A stretch of DNA of 64,000 nucleotides. Origin: Acidobacteriota bacterium (GTDB lineage Bacteria > Acidobacteriota > Blastocatellia > Pyrinomonadales > Pyrinomonadaceae). Shown here in pieces: positions 55,468 to 64,000 of the stretch (its first letter is position 1; each line of letters begins with the position of its first letter). The stretch is taken from assembly GCA_003223935.1 (NCBI GenBank), contig QHXQ01000042.1:1-64000 (forward strand), written 5' to 3'. The position numbers and the translations under genes are program-made. Below the pieces are notes generated by a model. It ran no database searches. It saw nothing but the letters and a program-made list of their open reading frames with translations, and was not told the DNA's origin.

Positions 55468-57882
55468 TTATCTGCAACGCTTAGGTAAGTCCCGATTCCA
55501 AATGCCACGGTCATGGTGACCATATGGATGTATTTTTCCGTCTGTCGTCCTTACCATTCCGGGTACTTTGCGCCCGTCATCTATTGCTATATCAGCATCA
55601 TCTTCCCCTATATTCCCAAGGTGCATATGGAAAGTTCCTACAATGAACCAACCTTTAGGTGTGGAAGGTGGATTATTTAGATATACTTGTAAGAAATTGT
55701 CAGAAGTTTTAGGATTTAAAGGATCGATTTTAGGTTCTTTGATAATAGCATTGATCTGACCTGTAGCGGCATTCCAGAGTATCCATCCACCATGTTCTAC
55801 TCGCAGGTCTTGTGCTCTTTTCATTGCTTCATCGAGAGTTCTTTTTACCACTTGATTTGCAGCTAACTGTTCTTTTGTAGGCGGGCATGGCCCCATATAT
55901 GGTGGCGGTTCGGGTTCCCGTTTTTTTGTCGCTCCAGATGCCCCTCCCCTTATACCCGGCAGAGGACTCTGCGCCGCCCCAACGCCTTGGTCAGCAAAGC
56001 CATAAAGCTCTCTGAACGAACCAATGTCCATGAATGTCTCGCCCACTCTGCCGCGCGCCCAAGTACCTTCAACGAACCATTGCTCAAGATTTGTGCCGGT
56101 GAAGCCTTCGCCTTCTACATAGTTCACGCCAAATGGAATGTAACCAGTGCTGTTCTTACCTAAGAAGGCGATACCGTCCGCCGCCGCATTCCGATCCAAG
56201 TAGGCATATCCGACGTACTTACCTAAACTCTTATCATAGATATTGACGACATTTGGACGAGCGAATTCAGCAGCGCCCATTCCTAACAGCCCGAAAGCAA
56301 AGTACGCGCTCGTTTCCATGCCATTAACTTTCACGAGCAACCCTCTTCCACCAAAGACATGGGGCAGCAATTGCGCATACCTCTGATCCATCTCTGCCTG
56401 ACTCAACCCATGATCACCATTGCCGCCCCCACCATCATCACCGCCGCCCGGCGGCACAATGAACGGGTCGCTATCGCCGACGTTGACACCTATCGGGTCT
56501 AAGGTCTCTTTACCCGTCACTGCACCTTGCGCGTCCGTTTCCATCGTGTCACTTGTAATTGGATTCCGGTGCTGCCAAAACAAGCTGCTCGTCTGCCCGC
56601 CTGACTGTCTGACTACCTGCACGCCACCAGCATAGACATACTCATTCTGTCTCACGCCTTGTGGGTCATACTCTGCGATGACTTGCCCACCGAGCGCACT
56701 ACTACGCAAGTAGTAAGTGGTTGCATCAATCGTCCCTTCCATGATGCCGACACCATCGCCGTCGTAGGTCTCTGTCCGTGTGTTCTGCCCAGTGTGAATG
56801 ATGTTCTGATTGATAGGATCGCGCGTGCTCGTCGTCTGCGTCGTCAAAGTGAGCCGTCCCGCCGCATCGTAACTCTGTCTGAGTGGCACGTAAGGCAGCG
56901 TGTCCGGTGCTGGCTCATTGCGGGAGATCAATCTGCCATCTCCGTCATACTCCCATGCAAGATTACGTCCTCGCGTGTCGTAACTCTCAGCGTCATTATC
57001 CACCACAGACCAGAAGCCGCCTGTCCGCCCCGTCATGTTGCTCCACACGTCGTAGCTGTAGCTCTGGCGGTATGCCCCGTCCACGCCAGCCTGATTCGAG
57101 TCCACGCCGGTCATGAATTGGTTCGCCGCATGCCCAGAGTAGGCTTCTTTGAGTCTGCCCATTTGGTCGTAACTGTAGGCGCGGTCGTGCATCCGGTAGT
57201 TGCCATAGATGAGCACGTCGGTGAATAGATCACTGGCATACTGCACACGCCCGTCTGCATAGTATTGATAGTCCGACCCATGCGCGAATGGCGGGCCGTA
57301 CTGCCCGTCGCGCGTCACGCCATTAACGCCATAGTGTGTCACTTGCCCGCGCCCGTCATACGTGAGCGCCAGACTTGTCCCGTTGCCATAGCTCAACCCT
57401 TTGACCGCGCCCCACGCCCGATACTGCATCCCCGAAGCGAAGGTCTGTTGCGCCGTCGTGTAGCCTGTGCCCGTCACTTGCGTCAATTGCCCCGCCGCAT
57501 CAAACGTGTTGGCGAAGCTGCGCCCCGCCGCCACGTCCGTCACCTGCTTTAACTGCCCATCAATTGTGTAGTCGTAATTGAGCGTGTAGGTGCCCGCGAG
57601 ACCGAGAAACTGGCGCGCTTCAGACGTGAGGCGCGAGAGCGCATCGTAAGAGTAGGTGCAGCTACCGCCCGCACCGCCTGCCGTCGTCATCGAGGTGCGA
57701 TTGCCCACCGCATCGTACTGATAGGTCACAGCCGGCGTGTCCGCCACATCGGTCGTGCCCGTCGCCCCGCCAGCCTTCTCTGTTGGCACAGAGGCCAAGC
57801 TGTGCCGGTCGTAGCTGACATTCGTGACCAGATGCCGATTGTTGTAGCTGAAGTTGGTTGTGATGCCGCGCGCATCCGTCAC
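55468..57882 (-). CDS. Rhs segment 3: C-terminal YD repeats and JAB-like toxin domain
   Basis: 804 codons; homology continues upstream in this frame without a start to 58013. YD repeats (YQYDAVGNRTSM, YSYDALSRLTSEAR, YDGRGQVTHYGVNG) run to LGGQVIAEYDPQGVRQNEYV and the closing core DPIGVNVGDSDPF. After about 290 residues including a Gly/Ser-rich stretch, the last 150 residues contain EHGGWILWNAATGQINAI, GTFHMHLGNIGEDDADIA and a GMVRTTDGKIHPYG motif. This resembles the JAB/DUF4329 toxin fold, with His-x-His as the putative metal site, but the usual Ser is Glu/Asp here. The lipoprotein gene follows 10 bp later. Confidence 0.75.
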   Translation of the reverse strand: MTDARGITTNFSYNNRHLVTNVSYDRHSLASVPTEKAGGATGTTDVADTPAVTYQYDAVGNRTSMTTAGGAGGSCTYSYDALSRLTSEARQFLGLAGTYTLNYDYTIDGQLKQVTDVAAGRSFANTFDAAGQLTQVTGTGYTTAQQTFASGMQYRAWGAVKGLSYGNGTSLALTYDGRGQVTHYGVNGVTRDGQYGPPFAHGSDYQYYADGRVQYASDLFTDVLIYGNYRMHDRAYSYDQMGRLKEAYSGHAANQFMTGVDSNQAGVDGAYRQSYSYDVWSNMTGRTGGFWSVVDNDAESYDTRGRNLAWEYDGDGRLISRNEPAPDTLPYVPLRQSYDAAGRLTLTTQTTSTRDPINQNIIHTGQNTRTETYDGDGVGIMEGTIDATTYYLRSSALGGQVIAEYDPQGVRQNEYVYAGGVQVVRQSGGQTSSLFWQHRNPITSDTMETDAQGAVTGKETLDPIGVNVGDSDPFIVPPGGGDDGGGGNGDHGLSQAEMDQRYAQLLPHVFGGRGLLVKVNGMETSAYFAFGLLGMGAAEFARPNVVNIYDKSLGKYVGYAYLDRNAAADGIAFLGKNSTGYIPFGVNYVEGEGFTGTNLEQWFVEGTWARGRVGETFMDIGSFRELYGFADQGVGAAQSPLPGIRGGASGATKKREPEPPPYMGPCPPTKEQLAANQVVKRTLDEAMKRAQDLRVEHGGWILWNAATGQINAIIKEPKIDPLNPKTSDNFLQVYLNNPPSTPKGWFIVGTFHMHLGNIGEDDADIAIDDGRKVPGMVRTTDGKIHPYGHHDRGIWNRDLPKRCR

Positions 57883-57976
57883 GCTCTGGGTTGTGCCGTC
57901 CGCGTTGTAAGCAACGACGGTCTGGCTCGTCTGGTCTGGGGCTTTGCGATGCCACAGCCGCCCGTAGCCATCGAAC

Positions 57977-60292
57977 TCAAACGTCGCCAGTTGATAGACG
58001 CCGCTCGTCTCCGCCCCCTTGATAAACGCGCGTCTGTGTTACTTGGTCGAGAGCATTGTAAGTGCTTGTCGTGGTCTGATAGACGCTGTGCTGCGCATCC
58101 ATGTTCAGCACTTGCGCCGACACTACGCGCCCCATCGGATCGTGCGAGACGATCTGTTGCCGCCCCACTTCATCCGTCAGCGTCATCACTTCGCCGCCCG
58201 CGCAGCCGCAGCCGCCATAGCTCGCCGTCTTCGTCGGTCGCCCCTTCCAGTCGTAAGTCTGCTGTGTGTAGTACCAGCCCGCCGCATCGTCACCCGTCGC
58301 GCTCCAAGTGCTTGTCATCTCGGTCGGACGATACTGCCTGATCGTCTGGCCTAAGTTGTCATAGAGCGTGTACTGCCCGCGATAGTGACCGGTGCTGCCG
58401 GGGAAATCGCTCGCCGCCGCACGCACTTGCCCCGTGCCATCAAAGACCGTCGCTGAATAGGCTTCGCCCGCGTTGTCTTGAATCGTGGCGAATGTGTTGA
58501 TGATGATCTGGCTGGCGGGATAGACCATGCGCGTATAGCGATAAGCGTTGTTTCCTGCTTCGGCGCTGCTCGTAAGGAAGGTGTTCGTCTGTTTGACGCG
58601 CCCCGCCGAGTCGTAAACGGTTGCTTGGATCGCGCCTTCGCTTGCCCCTTGCGGCGGCGGCCCTTGCATGCGCACCTTCAGCCCCGTGTAGAAGTCATAC
58701 TTGATGAACGAAGTATTGCTGTCCGCATCGGTTACGCTCGTCGGGTAGGCGACGGTCTGCGTCGTCCCACCCTTTATGGCAGCGGCATCATCACTTGGCG
58801 CGGCTGATGCCACATCTGGAGACTGGAAACTGCTGCCAAGCACGAAAGCGTCTCCGTACTGGATTGATGTCTGATGGCCAGCCGCATCGGTCGCAGAAAC
58901 GAGCGAGCCAGCGATGTCGTAGCCGGCATGCGAGACTAACGCCTTCGCCGTCGTCTGCTCGTCCGAAGCATCGAAGTGCCACGCGCTCGTCTGGTTGCCG
59001 CGTTGCAGGAAACTGGCGTCATAACTCGCATCGTGCTGCGTTGGTGTCACCGAGACAACTTTCCCGCCCGGTAAGGCCAACGTGCCTTCATCATATTGAT
59101 AAATAGCTTTGCTGTAGAGTTGCTGGCTATTATTCTCCGGGCCAAAGACATACTGCCCCTGCACCAGCCCGATAATATGCTGGCTCAGATATGCCGGATT
59201 TAAGTTGTAATCGATGTGCGTGCGCCGGTAGAACACAAGCGGGTTACCGCCCAGTTCGTAGATGTCGCTGACTAAGCCAAACGAAGTGTAGTTGAAGGCA
59301 GTTAATCGGGTGTTACCGGCTGAGTCGGTGATCGTCGTCTGTGTTGGCCGTGGGTTCATCAAATAAGCAGCCCCCGGATCATCCTGCGTCCAGTCTATCG
59401 TCGTCACCTTCTGAATGATTGATGTGTTGTTCGGGTCGTACTCCTCTGCGCGCACAAGCAAGCCACGCTTCCAATCGGACGCATCAATGGAGTCATACTC
59501 TTTATGCGCGACCACATCTGGCGCGTCCGGGCGCGACATGCCGACCCACGAGCCATTGGTATCCGTGCCGGAGAAGTATTTGGTGACGGCCTGCGCGCCA
59601 TTGTTCCAGTTCTCCGCGTAGTCGCGCCGCTCTGTAAAGCGCGGGCAGTCCGACTGTGCGATGCTCGTGGTCGGCAAGTTATAGGTTGAATAAGCGAGCA
59701 CGTGCGTGTCTGCCGCATGATGAGTGATGGTGGCAACCTGTCCCCACAGCGTGTAGTCGAAGGTGAAGTACGAGCCATCGTCCAAACCAACTTGTGTGAG
59801 CACTGTAATCGCCGTGTTGTTTGGCCCTTGCACGGTGATGGGCGTGCCGTCCGTTTCTTGGAAGTTCGGCTGCACGGTCAACATGCCATAGCCGAACGTC
59901 GCCCACAGATGCTGCGTGTTGCCGCGCATCTGGCTGATCGATTGCAGCCGGTTATTCGTGTCGTAGTTGTAGGTGATGACGCGCCCGAGCGTGTCGGTCA
60001 AGCTGGTCAACCGCCCGATGCTGTTATAAGCCGCCGTGATGTAGTTGCCGTTACGATCCTTGATGCTCGTGCAGCGCAGCGCCCCGTTCACCGTCACGTA
60101 AGTGAATTGCGTGCCGTCAGGTGTACGCACCAGCGCCTGCCCGTAACCGCCCGTGAGCAGTTGTATGTTCGATGAGTCAACCGAGACATACGAACCATCA
60201 GTCGTCTGCCGCAACTCGACCCGCCCGCCCGAAGGGAGGATGAGCAGATAGGCATTTGCGCCGGTCGCATCGTCAGAGAACGGCCCTTGCAA
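57977..60292 (-). CDS. Rhs segment 2: YD-repeat core
   Basis: 771 codons. It opens GRVELRQTTDGSYVSV and LVRTPDGTQFTYVTVN, then KDRNGNYITAAYNSIGRLTS and repeated YD units (YDSAGRVKQT, YDNLGQTIRQY). In the same frame homology runs upstream to 60361 (NEITFDADQGFPASGF). At 58014-58018 one G too many (minus strand) sends it to a stop at 57977; without it the protein would read on into segment 3. The core would form the Rhs shell that encloses the C-terminal domain. Confidence 0.75.
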   Translation of the reverse strand: MQGPFSDDATGANAYLLILPSGGRVELRQTTDGSYVSVDSSNIQLLTGGYGQALVRTPDGTQFTYVTVNGALRCTSIKDRNGNYITAAYNSIGRLTSLTDTLGRVITYNYDTNNRLQSISQMRGNTQHLWATFGYGMLTVQPNFQETDGTPITVQGPNNTAITVLTQVGLDDGSYFTFDYTLWGQVATITHHAADTHVLAYSTYNLPTTSIAQSDCPRFTERRDYAENWNNGAQAVTKYFSGTDTNGSWVGMSRPDAPDVVAHKEYDSIDASDWKRGLLVRAEEYDPNNTSIIQKVTTIDWTQDDPGAAYLMNPRPTQTTITDSAGNTRLTAFNYTSFGLVSDIYELGGNPLVFYRRTHIDYNLNPAYLSQHIIGLVQGQYVFGPENNSQQLYSKAIYQYDEGTLALPGGKVVSVTPTQHDASYDASFLQRGNQTSAWHFDASDEQTTAKALVSHAGYDIAGSLVSATDAAGHQTSIQYGDAFVLGSSFQSPDVASAAPSDDAAAIKGGTTQTVAYPTSVTDADSNTSFIKYDFYTGLKVRMQGPPPQGASEGAIQATVYDSAGRVKQTNTFLTSSAEAGNNAYRYTRMVYPASQIIINTFATIQDNAGEAYSATVFDGTGQVRAAASDFPGSTGHYRGQYTLYDNLGQTIRQYRPTEMTSTWSATGDDAAGWYYTQQTYDWKGRPTKTASYGGCGCAGGEVMTLTDEVGRQQIVSHDPMGRVVSAQVLNMDAQHSVYQTTTSTYNALDQVTQTRVYQGGGDERRLSTGDV

Positions 60293-60488
60293 GGTTGGTA
60301 AGCCTAAGTGGAAGCCGGACGCAGGAAAGCCTTGGTCGGCGTCGAAGGTGATCTCGTTTCGCCCCCGATGCAGTTCCCACCCTCATCGCATGCACTAATG
60401 CCACTTGCTTGCCCTACTTTCGTCCAGACTAGCGAGTTGTAAGAGAGCGACACATTCAAGTCCAGCCCCGCACGTCCCGGTAAGCCTA

Positions 60489-61583
60489 CTAGCGGTACGC
60501 CCAGTTGAAGTTACGCGAGAGCAGATCGTCGCCGCCCGTGCCGACGCGGTTCATTGGATCGAGGAGTGCGCCCCAGATAGTATGGGCTGGATTGGAATAA
60601 GTCCCTTGATAGATACCGGTGACATTAACGACGACGTTCTGCGTTAACTGCCCAAACCATTCGACACTGTCCTGAACCATCTGCCACTGGAAATTGTAAG
60701 GGTGGGCGATGTCCCATGACGGGGCATAGAAGCGCGGGGCAATGACCGCGAAGTTAAAGGTGACGGTCGCGCCCGGCGCAACATCATTAGGCACGGCGAC
60801 GCGCCCGATGCTCCAGTTGCTGTTGTCCTGCGGGTTCTGCACGCCGAGCCGGTAGAGGTGTGCGGCTGTCCAAGTGCTCGTGCCCGTGTTGCGCATCGTG
60901 ACTGAAACGCTATAGCTCTGCCCGCCATCCATGCTGGTCGGGACTGATTGCGAGACGAACTGCGCATCGTTCCAGTTGACATCAGGCGACGGTGTCGGCG
61001 TTGGGTCAGGCGCAGCAGTAACGATGGCCGTGGTTGTAGTTCCCCCGGTTAAGTTGTGACTATCGGTGACCGTCAATGTGACGGTATAGGTGCCAGGGTT
61101 GGCATAAGTGTGGACTGGTACTTGCCCTGTGCCGGTTGTGCCATCGCCGAAGTTCCATGTGTAGGTGAGGGCGTCGCCGTCCGGGTCGAACGAGCCGCCC
61201 GCGTTGAAGAAGATTTTCGCGCCATGAGCCGCAGACCAGCTACCCTTGTATGGGCCGCCAGCATAGGCGACCGGCGCGTGATTGGCTGAAGGGTCGCACG
61301 TTCCAGTGCAAGGCGTACAGGTGCTACATGCTAGAGTCGAGTTATCGGTGAATGTAGGTGCAATCGGATCAGAGAAAGCGATGTTGCGTGCGGCATCCAG
61401 ATCGGGCAGGTTCGTGCTGGGTGTGCCGGGCGTGAGTTGTGAACCGCCGCCACCTTGCAAGAGTGCTAAGAGTGAAGCGAGGAGTGCGCCGACGCCTGTA
61501 TGTTCCACAGAACTGCTCGATGAGTGAGCAGTCGCCAATGGTAACTTACTCATACCGCGTTCGGCAGGGAAGGCTGAGAGCAT
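60489..61583 (-). CDS. Rhs segment 1: secreted PKD and Ig-like N-terminal part
   Basis: 364 codons from the first in-frame ATG, though the SD-supported ATG is at 61656. Residues 105-195 are a PKD domain ([29 protein letters not shown]). Residues 205-330 resemble an NBR1-type Ig-like domain ([33 protein letters not shown]). Then [12 protein letters not shown] should continue as [19 protein letters not shown], the typical entry to the Rhs core, but a missing G gives a stop at 60489. The N-terminus is Ser-rich. Confidence 0.75.
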   Translation of the reverse strand: MLSAFPAERGMSKLPLATAHSSSSSVEHTGVGALLASLLALLQGGGGSQLTPGTPSTNLPDLDAARNIAFSDPIAPTFTDNSTLACSTCTPCTGTCDPSANHAPVAYAGGPYKGSWSAAHGAKIFFNAGGSFDPDGDALTYTWNFGDGTTGTGQVPVHTYANPGTYTVTLTVTDSHNLTGGTTTTAIVTAAPDPTPTPSPDVNWNDAQFVSQSVPTSMDGGQSYSVSVTMRNTGTSTWTAAHLYRLGVQNPQDNSNWSIGRVAVPNDVAPGATVTFNFAVIAPRFYAPSWDIAHPYNFQWQMVQDSVEWFGQLTQNVVVNVTGIYQGTYSNPAHTIWGALLDPMNRVGTGGDDLLSRNFNWAYR

Positions 61584-61636
61584 GATGAGTGCATAGCAGA
61601 GGCAGAGACTGATAACCCGAACTGACAGTGACCGAT

Positions 61637-61645
61637 GGGGGGGGG
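61637..61645. repeat. C9 tract just after the Rhs start codon
   Basis: Nine G on the + strand (C9 on the coding strand) lie four codons after ATG 61656. With eight C the frame reads [18 protein letters not shown] and continues as a good signal peptide into segment 1; with nine it ends after about 40 codons. This is the classic layout of a slipped-strand phase-variation switch. Confidence 0.65.
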
Positions 61646-61861
61646 CGAGCGCGCATGGGGAACGGCTCCTATCTTTGAGTTGATCTATTCAACGTTACAA
61701 GCAGAGACGGCGCAAACGATCTCGGGCTGCGGTGTAAAGTTATGTTTGGGCGGAGGGCGAGGCATGTCCTCCGAGTCATCGATAGGGAGCGCGGGCAGAT
61801 TACGCGCCTTGCATGGAAACTGTCAAGCGAAATGTTCGGCGCGGGTTATTCGCGGGCTGGA

Positions 61862-62632
61862 TTAAGGAATCCGCACGTAAGGCATGCCGCGCAGGATGAC
61901 GCGCTGACGGCGGATGACGCGCTTCGGGTTGACCTTCGGGTTGAAGACTGTGCGCGGGTTCGGGATCATGGCTGAGAGATAAGCGGCCTCTTGCGGCGTG
62001 AGATTGACGGCTGATTTGTTGAAGTAAGTGCGTGCCGCAGCCTCCGCGCCGTAGATGCCGTCGCCCCATTCGATCACGTTCAAGTAGAGTTCGAGGATGC
62101 GCCGCTTCGACAGTTTCTTTTCGAGATAGTATGTGATCGCGGCTTCACGCGCTTTGCGCAAGAACGATCTTTCGGTCGAGAGATAGAGATTCTTGGCGAG
62201 TTGCTGCGAGATGGTCGAAGCGCCGCGTTTGAAACTCGGCATTTGCGGAATCCAACTCGACTGATCTGTGTCGCCCTCTTTCTTCGCCTCTTCGGCCGCC
62301 TCGCGTTGCGCCTCGTCCCAAGCTTTCTGGATCGCGTCGTAGTCGAAGCCGTGATGCGTCATGAAGTTTGTATCTTCGCCCGCGATGACCGCGCGCTCTA
62401 GGTTGGGCGAGATGCGTTCGAGCGGCATCCAGATTTGCAGACGCTTCGGCTCTTGCCCATTGGCGCGCGCTTCTTCCGCGCGCTGCTCGATCAATGCAGT
62501 CGTCTGCGGATTGTTGTCGCGCAGCTTCGCCACGTTCGGGAACGTCGCCAACTCATAGACGAGCCAGAGCACTAGGAACGCGAAGACCGCGAGCGCGACA
62601 GCCTTGATGGTTTTCCAGACGAATCTCAGCAC
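61862..62632 (-). CDS. mtgA: Monofunctional peptidoglycan transglycosylase
   Basis: 256 aa. An N-terminal membrane anchor (AVALAVFAFLVLWLVYEL) is followed by a GT51 domain: LERAVIAGEDTNFMTHHGFD with catalytic Glu86, RGASTISQQLAKNLYLS, RKAREAAITYYLEKKLSKRR, ILELYLNVIEWGDGIYG and PQEAAYLSAMIPNP. It polymerises lipid II into glycan strands without a transpeptidase domain. There is an insertion of about 25 charged residues (near 108-132) between the catalytic motif and the RGAST motif that E. coli MtgA lacks. Confidence 0.93.
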   Translation of the reverse strand: MLRFVWKTIKAVALAVFAFLVLWLVYELATFPNVAKLRDNNPQTTALIEQRAEEARANGQEPKRLQIWMPLERISPNLERAVIAGEDTNFMTHHGFDYDAIQKAWDEAQREAAEEAKKEGDTDQSSWIPQMPSFKRGASTISQQLAKNLYLSTERSFLRKAREAAITYYLEKKLSKRRILELYLNVIEWGDGIYGAEAAARTYFNKSAVNLTPQEAAYLSAMIPNPRTVFNPKVNPKRVIRRQRVILRGMPYVRIP

Positions 62633-62648
62633 GACAATATACTTAACA

Positions 62649-62702
62649 CAGAGGAAAGCGATCTCAAATTTGAGATTTGAGATTTGAGATCACTTTCCTC
62701 TG
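62649..62702. repeat. Long hairpin with TTTGAGAT repeats
   Basis: A 21-bp stem with one mismatch (62649-62669 with 62682-62702) is built from CAGAGGAAAG outside and repeats of ATTTGAGAT inside. It lies between the deacetylase-like gene and mtgA, both on the minus strand. The adjoining 62703-62740 contains further CTTCTGTG/CTTCCTCTG repeats. Confidence 0.65.
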
Positions 62703-62759
62703 TAGCTTCTGCGCTTCCTCTGTGGCTTCTGTGTTGAATTGCTGTCACATCACTCTCAA

Positions 62760-63689
62760 TCAGTGAGCAACCTTTGCGCCGGTCAGTTTGCCGGTCACGA
62801 ATAGCTCGCGCACCGCGCGGATCGTGTTGCAATGAATCTCTACTGTGTCGCTGATCTCTGCGGCGTAACCGCCGGACATGACTGTGACTAGAGGCACGCG
62901 CCGCCCGCGACAAGCGGACAAAACAAACTCGTCGCGCGCGCGTAAGCCCGGAATAGTGAGGGCCAGCCGGCCTAACTTGTCGTGAACGTAAGGGTCTGCG
63001 CCGCCGAGGTAGAAGATGATCTCCGGGCGATGCGCGAAAACGCGCGGCAGATGCGTGGCGAGCGTGTGCAGATATTCTTCGTCGCTTGTGTCGTCGGGCA
63101 GTTCCACATCAAGCGTCGAGCGGACTTTGAAGAGCGGGTAGTTGCGCGCGCCGTGCATCGAGAAGGTGAAAACGGCCGCGTCGTCTGCAAAGATCGTGGC
63201 CGTGCCGTTACCTTGATGCACGTCGCAATCAACGACGGCGACGCGCTCGATCAGCCCATCGCGCTTGAGCACGCGAATCGCAATCGCCACGTCGTTGAGC
63301 ACGCAGAAACCTTCGCCGTGATCAGGAAAGGCGTGATGTGTGCCGCCCGCGAGGTTCGAGCCGATGCCCGCCGTCAGTGCCAGCCGCGCCGCGCCGATTG
63401 TCCCACCCGCCGCGAGAAACGAACGCCGCACCAGAGCCTTCGACCAAGGCAACCCCAGCCGGCGCAACTCGCGCGGCGTCAACGCGCCCGCACGCAGACG
63501 TGTCATGTAATCTTCCGTGTGCACGAGCAACACGTCCGCAAGCGGCGCAGGCTGCGGCTCAACTAAGTCTGTCGGTCGCAGCGTGCCCTCGCACAGCAGC
63601 CGGTCGCGCACCAACTCGAACTTGCGGATCGGAAATACGTGCCCCTCGCCGATGTCCGCGTAATAACGTGGGGTATAAAAAACTTTCAA
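62760..63689 (-). CDS. Histone-deacetylase family (AcuC/acetylpolyamine amidohydrolase-like) protein
   Basis: 309 aa, about the usual length of the bacterial family. Zinc-site and active-site motifs are present: NLAGGTHHAFPDHGEGFCVLND (two His of the charge relay), AVVDCDVHQGNGTATIF (Asp, His ligands) and YLGGADPY (Asp ligand). These enzymes remove acetyl groups from lysine residues or polyamines. The gene begins within the last 4 bp of the upstream permease, so the two are translationally coupled. Substrate unknown. Confidence 0.9.
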   Translation of the reverse strand: MKVFYTPRYYADIGEGHVFPIRKFELVRDRLLCEGTLRPTDLVEPQPAPLADVLLVHTEDYMTRLRAGALTPRELRRLGLPWSKALVRRSFLAAGGTIGAARLALTAGIGSNLAGGTHHAFPDHGEGFCVLNDVAIAIRVLKRDGLIERVAVVDCDVHQGNGTATIFADDAAVFTFSMHGARNYPLFKVRSTLDVELPDDTSDEEYLHTLATHLPRVFAHRPEIIFYLGGADPYVHDKLGRLALTIPGLRARDEFVLSACRGRRVPLVTVMSGGYAAEISDTVEIHCNTIRAVRELFVTGKLTGAKVAH

Positions 63690-64000
63690 TACTGAATCAA
63701 ACTCCCTTCGCGTTTCGCGCGGCGGACGGCGCGTTTGAAGACCCAGAGCGAGAAGGGCATGAGCACGCCGAGAAAAATAAGCAGCGCGATGAGCGGCTCG
63801 CGCACTTGGTTGAGCGTCTGCCCTTCGATGAGCACGCGCCGAATGCCGTCGAGGCCGTAGGTTGAAGGCAAGGCGCGCGAGATTAGCCCGATGCCGTTGC
63901 CTGCATACTTGGTGACGAGTTGTGTGGGGAAGAGCACGCCGGAGAAGAGCGTCGTAGTGATGCCAAGCAACACGCCAAACGGATCGCCGCGTTTGAAGAC
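63686..64000 (-). CDS. ABC-2 type transporter permease, C-terminal part
   Basis: The frame is open to the right edge; only the last 104 residues are seen. GDPFGVLLGITTTLFSGVLFP, then YGLDGIRRVLIEGQ and a final helix (LIALLIFLGVLMPFSLWVF) with a basic tail are typical of ABC-2 membrane proteins. Such permeases export drugs, polysaccharides or lipids with a separate ATPase. The gene overlaps the deacetylase-family gene by 4 bp. Confidence 0.75.
   Translation of the reverse strand, partial: VFKRGDPFGVLLGITTTLFSGVLFPTQLVTKYAGNGIGLISRALPSTYGLDGIRRVLIEGQTLNQVREPLIALLIFLGVLMPFSLWVFKRAVRRAKREGSLIQY

Larger units (their letters stand above)
55468..61656 (-). pseudogene. Full-length Rhs gene interrupted at four homopolymers
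   Basis: From ATG 61656 (AGGAG 9 bp upstream) to stop 55468, 6189 nt or 2063 codons. The start frame and end frame agree, but the frame shifts at C9 (61637-61645; needs 8), C3 (60500-60502; needs 4), C5 (60362-60366; needs 6) and C5 (58014-58018; needs 4), counted on the + strand. Correcting these gives a continuous signal peptide, PKD, Ig-like, Rhs core, and JAB-like C-terminus. The changes sum to zero. It is a broken, phase-variable or mis-sequenced gene. Confidence 0.8.

Overview
The window is GC-rich, gene-dense bacterial DNA that most likely comes from an Acidobacteriota member, probably of the Blastocatellia type. The indications are two very large Oar-like TonB receptors with an N-terminal carboxypeptidase-regulatory-like domain, a VWA protein of the acidobacterial type, Rhs proteins of the kind common in that phylum, and several secreted proteins that match no named family. 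No rRNA or ribosomal-protein marker is present, so this is inference. There are three tRNAs (His-GTG, Arg-TCT, Pro-TGG) and no CRISPR array, prophage or transposase that I can see.

Layout. 0-10 kb: end of a methyltransferase, an S1/P1-type nuclease and two divergently oriented outer-membrane receptors. 10-24.5 kb: metabolism and envelope genes, namely nagA, a glycolate oxidase operon in which the GlcD and GlcE subunits are fused, an amidohydrolase, a GltS-type transporter, a serine hydrolase, an acyl-ACP desaturase, and a DsbA-VKOR pair for oxidative protein folding. 24.7-27 kb: a lower-GC island with a glycine-repeat surface protein. 27-40 kb: glycogen debranching enzyme, cobalamin-type radical SAM protein, Slt-like lipoprotein, a small metallothionein-like protein, OsmC, an AlkZ-like protein, a VWA protein and a decayed VPS10/BNR-repeat gene. 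40-46 kb: tRNAs, Nudix, HU, RdgB and unknowns.

46.4-53.3 kb is a type IV pilus assembly operon, pilM-N-O-P-Q, followed by a Roadblock/LC7 gene. Its long leader carries a sequence that I read as a c-di-GMP-I (GEMM-I) riboswitch. Pilus assembly is therefore probably controlled directly by c-di-GMP.

54-61.7 kb is the most unusual region. A single Rhs-type gene of about 2,060 codons (signal peptide, PKD and Ig-like domains, YD repeats, JAB-like C-terminal domain) is broken into frames at four G/C homopolymers, including a C9 tract just after the start codon. A two-domain lipoprotein that could be its immunity protein follows 10 bp later. Then come an orphan copy of the Rhs tip and about 21 degenerate 21-bp tandem repeats. 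Together this looks like a phase-variable polymorphic-toxin locus with a displaced remnant. Homopolymer sequencing error must be excluded first. The right edge has mtgA, a histone-deacetylase-family gene and the end of an ABC-2 permease.

Many intergenic gaps carry long hairpins. Several are built from 6-9 bp repeats and probably serve as terminators.
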